The notes under the pieces are model-generated. The model ran no database searches and was not told where the DNA came from. It was given only the letters and a program-made list of their open reading frames with translations. A stretch of 64,000 nt of DNA. Origin: Grammothele lineata. Taxonomy: Eukaryota; Basidiomycota; Agaricomycetes; Polyporales; Polyporaceae. Below are positions 49,084-58,102 of the stretch, in pieces (position 1 is the first letter of the stretch; each line of letters opens with the position of its first letter). The stretch covers positions 552,647-616,646 of the forward strand of contig NDFF03000007.1 of NCBI GenBank assembly GCA_002150815.3, read 5' to 3'. The position numbers were made by a program, and so were the translations under genes.

Positions 49084-50885
49084 ATGGACAACCTCAGCCT
49101 CGATGAACGCACGAGCCCCCAAGGAGCATCGTCGTATTGGCCCATTCTCCGCCTCAAGAGGACCTCTTACCCCAAGCCGCTACCGATGTCCTCCCTCCTA
49201 CACTCAATATCTCGACTAGGCATGCGTCGTCCACGTTCTCCTCGAATCCCTCTCGAGATATGTCTCCTTATCATCGACATTCTCGGAAGTGATGGCATGG
49301 ACCAAGACTACCCGAACAGAGAAACACGACGTGCGCTCATGCAATGTGCCCTCGTATGTTCCGCCTGGCGTGCACGCGCCCAGTTTTGGCTCGTCCGGTC
49401 CATCAGTCTGGCGTCACTCGAAACCCTTGCCAAACTGGCTAACACCCTCACTTCCGTGCCTTCCCTTCAGTCTAACATTCATTACTTACGTCTCGAACCT
49501 GCTGGTAGCAGGGACAGTGACAACAAATATTACGAGTATTGGCCTTGGAATCCCTTAACACGTTTGCCCTACTACCTACGCCAAGCTCAGGCCCCATCAC
49601 CTACTCAACTTACTCACGTTCTACTCTCCTCTGGGTGTTTGACAGCTAGTGCAAGGCGGCCTTCTGGCAAGCCGCAGAAACATCTTTCACTGGCTGCCCG
49701 CACATTCCCCTTTTACTCTCAAGCATTTGCCTCAGTGACCCACCTTCATATTGCTTTCATAAGATTTGAAAGCTTCGTAGACTTCGCAAGGTTTCTGAAT
49801 TGTTTCAGCGCGTTGCAAGACCTTGCATGCCAAGGTGTGACATGGAACGTCCTAGGAGTTATTCCCGGATGCATGACACGCAAAAATCGGACCTTCCTAC
49901 CCATGCTACGCAAACTAAATGTATGTGTTCGGACATTATAGAACGGCATGTCGACTTACCGTTTCCGCCTATTAAATAGGGAAATCAAATGAGTGCTCTT
50001 GGCATGCAGAGATTGCTCAACGCTCTGCCCCCAGACAAGCTCACTCATTTCCGCGCATTCCTTCCATTCATTGAAGAGAGTGTTGTTCAGGGAGGGGCAG
50101 TTGAAGGTACGTCAAAGTCTGGTATACACCCTCCTTACTGCTCACACTGGCACTAGTCGATCCTGTCACAGGGATGCCAGCTCAAGCTATCCCTTTACAA
50201 TTATTCACATTACTCGCAACTATCGAGATAGAATGGATAAGAGTTGGGGAACACAAGGGCCTCGACTTCCTTCGCGCCGTACTGAGCGCATGGAGGACCA
50301 CATCTGTGTCGCGGAGTATTCATTTAGCTATAAGTGTCCGACCCCCTGAGTACCAGTCGAAGGCACATTGGTCGGCCTCTACACGGGACGAGTTTCTTGT
50401 TTTCATGGCCCACATCGGCCAACTTACGGAGGAATACTGCTCTGGTTTGTCCTTTTCATACGATAGTTCATTCTCTGAACACCACACCATTAATGCTACA
50501 AAACGCAGGCGAGCTTTCCACAACTATCACCCTCTCCATTTGGGTGTTTCTGAGGGGTTTAGAAAGCAAGATGCGGCAAGAACTGATTTCAGACATTGGA
50601 GCACGCTTTCCTACAGCGTCGCAGGAAGGACGGCTTGTTCTCGATCTCCATCGTGAGTGATGTTTCCGGTCTTGCGTACTTTGTGCTCTTGGTACTGTCT
50701 GACTCACATCTCGTCAACCGGCACCGCTCGAAGGGTGGTATACTGCACATGATGACCCGAGCCCACCAGACTCTCCATCGCAAAACATTGATTCATCATT
50801 CCAGTTAGAAGAGCTCTCAGATGAGGAAGATATCGTATATCCGCCCACGGTGCGCATTCCATCTATCGTAGCTCGCAAGGAGTGA
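49084..50885 (+). CDS. F-box-like protein E (about 515 aa, 5 exons)
   Basis: Exons 49084-49920, 49980-50106, 50157-50444, 50509-50652 and 50734-50885 give 516 codons. The F-box-like region (IPLEICLLIIDILGSD, RALMQCALVCSAW, RAQFWLV) comes after 57 extra residues absent from copies B-D. The body has FVDFARFLNCFSALQDLAC and VLGVIPGCM; exon 4 has LSIWVFLRGLES; exon 5 is acidic (LEELSDEEDIVYPP). The donors are GT. At the last intron the acceptor position used in copy D reads GG instead of AG; an AAG 10 bases downstream keeps the frame and is used in this model. The closest paralogue is copy F. The frame extends upstream with a GTG, so the first ATG was taken. Confidence 0.77.
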
Positions 50886-51204
50886 GGTTGAGGATGTACT
50901 GACGCTACCCGATATAGCCTTACGGGGGAAGCCTTGAGAGATTGTTGCCTGCGGGCGATCCTTCATTTTCCGGCAGAGGGACTGTAAACCGACCTTGGGG
51001 AAACAATCAAATTCAGATGGCCCTGAATGGAATCCGCTCGAGATGCCGTCGTATAAAGCTGAAGACTTTGGAGGTCGTGAAACGCTGGGATGATGCTCAT
51101 TATGGACGTCTTGGCTCGTAATGAAGCGATCCCTTCCAATCGGTCGCGTATCATCTCCGACTTCCCATCTCTATTCGTAGTTCTTCCTTGGTCCCCTCAT
51201 TGTA
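50886..51204. other. Short intergenic gap, nothing seen
   Basis: It is the 3' flank of F-box copy E. Only short frames without features are present. Confidence 0.5.
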
Positions 51205-51482
51205 ATGAGTAACGTCTACAAAGCACTCAAGATTCTTCATGGTGCCCTAAAGAAAAGCAAACTCAAAGGGGAGGACAAGCAGCGGTTCTCAGATGCCGTG
51301 GATCAAGTCTCTACCCATCTTGTGTTATTGGTACGAACTATTCCAAAATGTATATAAGGTGTGTCATCTCATATACGAAGTAGAAACTCTCCTCAATACC
51401 AGAGCAAGTCACTGAGAACTTGAGGAGCTTCCTGCGCGAATCCCTTCGAGTTATCTATCCGGCATTCCCGCTCCCCAAGTGA
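51205..51482 (+). CDS. Candidate small helical protein, 74 aa, 2 exons
   Basis: An ATG at 51205 opens a 42-codon exon rich in Lys, Leu and Asp (ALKILHGALKKSKLKGED, FSDAVDQVSTHLVLL), followed by a 53 nt intron (GTACGA...TAG, 51331-51383) and a 32-codon exon (KLSSIPEQVTENLRSFLRES, ending PAFPLPK). Exons are in phase and the intron size is typical of this window. The composition predicts an all-helical soluble protein. No family is recognised and no paralogue is seen, so it may be a real small gene or a chance frame. Confidence 0.4.
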
Positions 51483-54055
51483 GTGTTTGGGAGTAACAGA
51501 CAGTTGTTCCGTATAATGTCTCTGGCTTAGAAGGTGCTGCGAATAGTCACAAAGAAATGCGTGTCTATACACTGATTCTGGCAATCCCAAGCGACGCCCG
51601 TCACCTGTTCAAGATATCGTCCGCCTCTGCTCACCCCACAGCTTCACCGGTGCACCTACTACACGTATACGTAAGTGTACGACACAGTGCACAGCCGGTC
51701 GAGTCACTTACGTCCAACAACACGGACCTGCAAGGCAAAAAGCAGCGGCGCATCGCCGGCATCGCGCACGTTGGAGGGTTCAACATTGCGTTGAGAAGTT
51801 GGGTCCGATGCTCTATGCAGAGAAACGCCATCAGCAACGGGGTATGCGTCCTAACGTTCATTAGCAGCTATCGCTAAACGGTCGTGTCTGATTGCGTCTG
51901 CATACGTATGAACATTAGATATATCTCGATGTCTCTGGACTAAAGCATGGTGTGCAAAGAATACGCACCCAGACGGCATACGGGACGGTGGGCAGGGACG
52001 GTATGATACAGCAGGTTTTCGGAAACGTTATACACATACATGCACGCCGGTTGGGGGCACGGGGAGCAGTATTCGATGAAAAGTAAAGGTAGGCGGATAC
52101 CCATCGCACACATAAAACACCCAGTCGTGTATGTGTGTATGGGTTGGATCGGAGCCCCGGTAACGTGTTCGATGCCTGAGCCGGGACAGAAACGAAACAT
52201 AAGTGTTAGCAGAAACCCAGAATACGATACCCAGGAAATATAGGAGAGAAAAAGAAGCGAGACAGTGGAGGATGTAGAAAAGTCTGGCAAGAACAGGAAA
52301 GCAACGGCGCTACCTGGTGCGCCACTGCAAGGTGCAGCGACAAATACTCTGCGGGAGCACAGCCGGGATATATAGCGAATCGAAATGTCGAGAACGGATC
52401 CATCAAGCCTACCCGCCTCTTCTCGCTCATCTCAGATGAAGAGGGACGAAGGGGTGGAAGGGGATTACGGAGCAAGGTTCCCAGCTTGACGCAATTGACT
52501 CACCGAACGCGCGACTTAATCGCAGCCTCGTCGACGCGGGATCAAGGGCAGGCAGAATAGCCGTCGATGCCACCAAGCTATACGCCTTAAGTGCGTCGTC
52601 CACGCCGATCATGGTTGGCACTCCTTAGACGAAGGTGTGATTGCCACTGATTGTTGGTCATCTGCACGCACCGGCTGAGCGGCCTGTGCGGAGGCCTGGT
52701 AGTAGACCTCGGAAAGTAGGGAGAGTGGGAGCGTGGTGTGCTTGAAGGGGACCATACCAAGAACGCCGCACGAGCTTCAGGACGGATACGAGGAGTCAAG
52801 TCAGTCCCCCGTGTGAGGCTCCCTCGCAAAAGCGCGGACTCACCACAACGCCGTCCATGCGCTCCCGCACCTCAGCCTACCCGCGATCTCCATAGGCTTG
52901 CTCGTGAGGGGCGGGCGGCACTGGCTCAGATCCAGTGAGGGTAAACGGGCTGGTGGACATGACGACGCTCGCATCGGAGCCCGAGTCAGCGCGCCCGTGA
53001 GCTGCGCTCCGAGATGGGCGCAGGCGCGTTGGGGACGCAGCCTGAGGACTTGAGTGGTGCGGGTTGGCGTGTGCGAGCGAGGAGAGGCGGCGACGAAAGC
53101 GCGACTGGGAAGGGCGCGGGCGTCGCCGCGGCTGATCCGGGTCCGAGCGAGCAACGGAGATGGCGAGGAGGGGTTCGAAGCTTGTGTTTCGTCCATGGGC
53201 CGCCTTAGTTGAGGGCGCGCTACTAGCGAGACCGGCTAGGATAGTGTGCGGGAGGGAGGCGAGGGAAGCTCGAAGTGCCCAGCACACGGACGTGTCAAAA
53301 ACAGGTACCGTCTAGAAGGCCTGAAGAGGGCATCGTGGTAGAGTGCAGCTCCGTGAGGACCTATGAGGACTACTGGGCCATCTACATCGCGACTCGGAGA
53401 AGAGGGCTGAGTTCGACGGGCGAGCAGACGCGTCGTGTACTCGGCAGCCGGTCCGCTCGCGAATGATCGCGACTTCCAAATCTGGCTTGCCCTCTCGGCC
53501 ATTGCCGCGCTCCCTCTCAGTTGCGGCCAGGCAGCCGCACTGGCCGCACTGATGATGAGACCAATTACTGGCTTCCGCCACAATCGCTAGGAATTACCCT
53601 CTGGCCCTCGTCTTGCCGTTGGTGGTGCAGGGCTTGCAATATTAGGGTAGGTATGCATTTGGGATGAATAACTACCCGGCATAAGTACTGCTCTCAGCTC
53701 TGCAGCGTCACGGTCGGCCGTTCGCCGGGCGCGTCTTGACTCAAGATGTTCCTCTACACGAACACGCTTTCCTCAGGTAAATACTATCGATGCATCGCTG
53801 CCGTTCCTCAATCTAGAGTTCATGTTCCTATCAACGCTGCTGATTAGACGGACCCGTCCCAGAATGTGCAGAGCCAGCCCAAAGTTCTCACGGCAGAAAG
53901 TCGAATCACCCTGTTGACATCGCGGTACGTCCAGTGCTACCCCTTACATCGCCCACACAAACGAAATTCATCCTGTTCGCAAAATCAACGGGCGTGTGCG
54001 ACCTTTGACGCGAATTCTGCGCGTCACACTTGCAAACCTAGTACACAAGACGGCA
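51483..54055. other. Start of duplicated unit 2, with decayed coding relics
   Basis: From about 51690 it parallels 46000-47900 of unit 1. The minus-strand relics are more decayed here (PDLEVAI near 53480, VDDALKAY near 52590). No intact gene. Confidence 0.5.
53236..53581 (-). pseudogene. Broken membrane-protein relic (copy 2)
   Basis: Homologous to the relic at 47500-47890: REGKPDLEVAI corresponds to RNGDPDLETAI, and QIWKSRSF in another frame to QIWKPRSI. The frame breaks soon afterwards. It confirms that the relic predates the segmental duplication. Confidence 0.35.
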
Positions 54056-54070
54056 CCTCCGACTAGGGCA

Positions 54071-54165
54071 TGGCACGGGTCGGGTAAACCCGCTCAGGGT
54101 ACGGGTCTATGGGCATGTACCCGAGGCAAACCCGTACCCGACCCTCGTACCCGCGGGTTCAAACG
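54071..54165. repeat. Left subterminal ACCCG repeat cluster of the hAT element
   Basis: Repeated CGGGTA/TACCCG units, including GGGTACGGGT and AACCCGTACCCGACC, in both orientations. Confidence 0.8.
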
Positions 54166-54807
54166 TTCAAATCTCATATCTCGCCCCGACCCTGGCCGTG
54201 GCTCAACAGTATCTTATAAAGAGCATCGAAACGAACAATGGACGAGCGCCTGGCAGCAGTGCGAAAGAACTCGTCAGTGGGGCACGGCACGCAAGGGACG
54301 AAACCGCTCACCTGGCAGCAGCGCGAGAGAACTGAGGAGAGCGCGGACGCTCCGACCTCAATTTACGCTGCTCTGCGAGGAGCCCTCGGCGGGGAGCGGG
54401 TCGACGTGCCCGCGTGAACATCGCACGACAGACAGGGGTCTCTCTATGAGGCATGTCCGCGCGGAGCGGGAGACAAGATCGACGCGCCTCTCGGGGGGGC
54501 ACATCATCGCTATACCAAGACTGTCCGGCGGTACCTGAGGCGCGCGCGCAGTGCCAGCGACTCGCTCAGTCCGCAGGGCCACGGTCCTTCGCGCACGGCG
54601 ATTCGACTTGTGAAAACTCCCTTTAAACCTCGATACACAGTATGTTGGAGCGGACTAGGCGCCGTAGAACGGTGATCGGCGTGTCTCTGACGAAGCTAGT
54701 CAAAGCCGCCCTTCAACAGTGCGTGCCTGTATGTACGAGATAGTCGCGTTAACCTCCAAGGTAGCTGAATATGTTTAACTGCGACATCCGTACCTCGCTG
54801 CTTAGTG

Positions 54808-54935
54808 GGAAGACGGGTATACCCGCGAAAACCCGTACCCCCAGTCACAATACCCGTACCCTCCTCAAACCCGTACCCTATGGCTGCGGGTACATGGACC
54901 GCGCGGGTCCGGGTACGGGTACACTTGGAAAACCC
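54808..54935. repeat. Right subterminal ACCCG repeat cluster of the hAT element
   Basis: Repeated AACCCGTACCC, ATACCCGTACCC, ACCCGTACCCT and GGGTACGGGTA units, mirroring the left cluster. Confidence 0.8.
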
Positions 54936-54956
54936 GTGCTATGCCCTACCTCCGAC

Positions 54957-56576
54957 GCATCAGCTGCGGGCGTCATCGCATGGTGAGCGTGCGGTACTTT
55001 GGTAGCAATGAGAGGTCGCCGCGCCCGCCGTTTAGATGTGTGCTTACCCTTCGCGTTGTGCACGTCAGTGAAGATTAGCGTCTGCTGGACTTGTGCGCTT
55101 GCAGCTCTTCAGACGAACGCTACGGGTTCGCTGGTGGCAGGGACTGTGCGGATGTACTTGGGGATGAAAGCTTTCGTAAGTTGCTAACTCCTTTCTTCTA
55201 TTTCCTCAGAACGCTCACTTTCAAGCACGCAGTCCTGTCCTGTAAAAGCGCATGTAATTTTCCGCCCACGCATTAGACCCGGGATTCATCCCCGTCTCGT
55301 TGAAGGGACGTTCGCGCACACAGCAGACTCAGCAGTCGTACCCGCCGCGGCGCGCCACACTCACAGTTTGTATCGCCCGTTCGTGTTGGGTGCACTACAT
55401 GTCTCGACAGGTTTACTCGCAGGTCTAACGGTGGTTCATGCGGGCCTTTTTCCCATGGGCAATGAAGTCTCTTCGTTTATGCGCACGCCAGGTACGCGAT
55501 TAACTTAATCATCAAAGTGAACGTCTTATTCAATGCTTTAGCTCCTATTCTCTCCCTTGCTGTCCGCATTCTTCCCCGCAGCACCGCTTCAGGGGACGGC
55601 TGACTTCTTAACCCAAGTACGCCTTATTCGCTTGCGCTTCAAGGACTTTTGATACGGCTAATTTTGGATACGACTACAGATAGCTACGTGGACTATGATC
55701 CGGCCGTACATGTGCGGTGCCACTTCGACTGGCACAGCTTCCAGCCGGTCCACGTCTCTCACTGCCTAAGCAGTTTCTTGTTGCTCTACTCGGAACGTTT
55801 CGGCCAGTGCACAGGTACAAGTAGCCATTTCTCCACGAGTTTCCCATCCTATCGCGTTTAAATGCGGACCCTGACAATAAGCGGTACAGTGACACGCGCT
55901 CGATTCTCGCGTCGAACACGCCACACGTCGGACATACGGAACGGTTTAAGGCGGCGCAAATTGCGCAACGAGCGTGTATATGATACTCATAAGCTGGCGG
56001 TGCTCGTCGCGAGCGAAGACGACGCGGAAGCGTGTACAGGAATATGAATTGCTGTGCGTCATTCCTTCTCTTCTATGCTTCTTCGGAGCATTTAGGCCCC
56101 AATTTAGATGCGTTTCAGGGTTTGCACAGGTTGCGGGCAGAGACGGTTCACTTGGCAGTTAAGAGCGATGACAATGAGTCCGTAGGCCGACATGAGAACT
56201 CGGAGGACAATGGTAGGTAAGGCTCTAAGAATATGCACACCGCGCAGTCCGGGTGTCTCGTCCGTTTATAGACACTCTAATGGAACAACTTTGTATGTGC
56301 CTTGAAGTTCTCGAGCACACCCGACCGACCAGACATTATGCGCGCACTTTTGACGCATATTTGTAACTCAACTATCATTCAACGATGGACGCCCACTCAT
56401 AACATGCGACGTCGTCCACGTCGAACAGCCTCAGAGCACTAGATGAACACCAAAGCGCTCAAGAACCACCTTCAGGTTACCTCGTGTTGGCCCGATGTAT
56501 ATGCCTTAAGACGGCCGCTTATCCTCAGGTCGCACCAACCCCAACGTCCCTCTCATCCTCAACATCTCGACCAGGA
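54957..56576. other. Unit 2 flank upstream of F-box copy F
   Basis: From about 55610 it aligns with 48270-49000 of unit 1, the conserved block upstream of copy E. A minus-strand frame near 55893-55955 reads RCAICAALNRSVCPTCGVF, a C-x2-C pair repeated, and the unit 1 equivalent keeps RCVLC; this may be the relic of a zinc-binding protein. No intact gene is present. Confidence 0.4.
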
Positions 56577-57526
56577 ATGGACCAAGACCCTCCCCTACCT
56601 CCCTCTCCTCGGCTGCCCATCGAGATATGTCTTCTCATTATCAACGCCCTCGGCATCTCTAACTGGGAGTGGGACTGGCAGATTTACCCATCCGGCAAAA
56701 CACAGCGCGCGCTCATGCAGTGCGCCCTCGTGTGTTCCGCCTGGCGCGCACGCGCCCAGTTTTGGCTCTTCCGGTTCATCCATCTGAACTCACTCGAAAC
56801 CCTTGCCAAACTAGCCGACACTCTCACTTCCATGCCCTCCCTTCAGTCCAACATCCATTGCCTACGCTTCGCAGCTGGTGCTGACGGGGACAGTAAAAAC
56901 GATGTCGTGTATTTTCCCTGGAATCCCTTCACACGGTTTCCGTACTACCTGCGCCAATTTCAGCTTCCATCAGTTACCCACGTTTACCTTGTCTCAGGCC
57001 CGAGCTGGATTCATAGTGCAAAACAGCCTTGCAAACCGCAGAAACATCTTCCACTAGCTACCCGCACACTCAGCCTCTACTCTCCAAAGTTTGCCTCAGT
57101 GACCTCCCTTGATATTACTTGCATAAGTTTCGAAAGCTTCGTAGACTTTGCAAGATTTCTGAGTTGTTTCAGCGCATTGCAAGAGCTCCATTGTCTTGCC
57201 GTGAAATGGAAGGTGCTAGGAGTTATTCCCGGATGCATGACACGCAAGAAGGCGACCTTCCTCCCCATGCTGCGGAAACTACGTGTACGTGCTGAGTCCG
57301 TCCTCGGAGAAAAACATTCCGATTTATCATCCATATATTTCAAACAGCTATATAACTTGACCGCTCATGGGACACAGAGATTGCTCAATGCGCTACCCGG
57401 AGACAAGCTCGGTCATCTTGTTTTACCAACACTCTTTTGCTCAATTGGTACACAGGAGGACACAGCTACAGGCATGTCAAAATCTAGCTCGCACTTCCCC
57501 TGATGCTCATCCTTGTACTACTAGTC

Positions 57527-57531
57527 GATCC
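57527..57531. repeat. Left target-site duplication of the copia element
   Basis: GATCC directly before the 5' LTR; repeated at 63667-63671 directly after the 3' LTR. The other F-box copies have the same site only once. Confidence 0.93.
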
Positions 57532-57860
57532 TGTCGAATAGACATGTGCCCATGAGCGCCTACGCGGTCACGGGCCTTGACGCGGTCACGAGCTTCGGCT
57601 CGTGCATCCTCTACTCAACGCCGCACCGCATCACTAAGCCTGCGGTGCGTTGCCTCGTGTATGTACATACGTTCTTCCATATGTTTCTCTCGTATTCCTT
57701 TTGTATGACATCATGGGTCTCTCTCGCATGTATATAAGACGTCTCGTATGCTACCTAAATACATAGAGTCTTTTCTACCTCTACTAGCGACCTACCAGTC
57801 CGCGTACCGCCCTCAGGTGGGTAGCGTAGCTACTCGCTGCGTCTAGCATCAAGTTCAACA
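57532..57860 (+). repeat. 5' LTR
   Basis: 329 bp, begins TGTCGAATAGAC and ends CAAGTTCAACA. It contains a TATA box (TATATAAG, 57731-57738), so transcription should begin near 57760. Upstream of that are two perfect hairpins: a 7 bp stem closing a TTCG loop (57587-57604) and a 9 bp stem with a 10 nt loop (57622-57649). Confidence 0.97.
57731..57738 (+). promoter_or_regulatory. TATA box in the 5' LTR
   Basis: TATATAAG in the LTR, repeated at 63537-63544 in the 3' LTR. It is expected to drive the genomic RNA; the 3' copy could drive transcription into the remaining F-box sequence. Confidence 0.6.
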
Positions 57861-57874
57861 GGTTATGAGCCCTG
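57861..57874 (+). promoter_or_regulatory. Primer-binding site for a half-tRNA (initiator Met) primer
   Basis: GGTTATGAGCCCTG starts at the first base after the LTR. It is complementary to the anticodon stem-loop of eukaryotic initiator tRNA-Met (CAGGGCTCATAACC), not to the tRNA 3' end. Drosophila copia and yeast Ty5 prime in this way from a cleaved tRNA. Confidence 0.8.
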
Positions 57875-58102
57875 GTGCTCGCCCGGGAACGCGCCTTCAC
57901 GGCTGCGAACGCGCCCCTCGCTGGCTGCGACCCGAGGCTACCTGTCCGCCTGATGCGCACCCTTGCAGGGTAGCGGCTCGGCGACGCGCGACCCGTTGGG
58001 TTCGCTGCTTCGCGCGATGACGACGCTTCTCGCGCGCATCGACGCGATTAACATCGCGGCTTCTTTTCTTCGTTCCGTTCAGTGCCTGACCGCGCGCTGA
58101 CG

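Larger units (their letters stand above)
46000..50890 (+). repeat. Segmental duplication, unit 1
   Basis: This unit aligns in order with unit 2 (about 51690 to beyond 64000): 46708-46800 with 52369-52450, 47500-47890 with 53240-53581, 48270-49000 with 55610-56300, and F-box gene E with F-box gene F. The offset is about 5.7 kb before and 7.3 kb after a spacer enlarged in unit 2 by insertions. Identity varies and is highest in the F-box exons. Boundaries are approximate. Confidence 0.6.
54064..54948. mobile_element. Non-autonomous hAT-superfamily DNA transposon, 885 bp
   Basis: The terminal inverted repeats match at 16 of 17 bases: TAGGGCATGGCACGGGT at the left end, TAGGGCATAGCACGGGT as the reverse complement of the right end. 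Both ends carry clusters of ACCCGTACCC-type subterminal repeats in both orientations (about 54071-54165 and 54808-54935), which in hAT elements are transposase-binding sites. A perfect 8 bp target duplication flanks it. The interior has no transposase frame (no RW-type dimerisation region or DDE segment), so it must be mobilised in trans. Confidence 0.85.
54056..54956. repeat. 8 bp target-site duplication pair of the hAT-like element
   Basis: CCTCCGAC at 54056-54063 and again at 54949-54956, immediately outside the element. Eight bases is the duplication length made by hAT transposases. Confidence 0.9.

Noticed and set aside
54064..54948. Transposase gene inside the hAT element
   Set aside because: The only notable frame (to 54538) begins outside the element and has no hAT transposase motif.
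57536..57737. Short frame in the LTR, repeated at 63337-63543
   Set aside because: It lies entirely within the LTR and is repeated with it; there is no evidence it is a gene.
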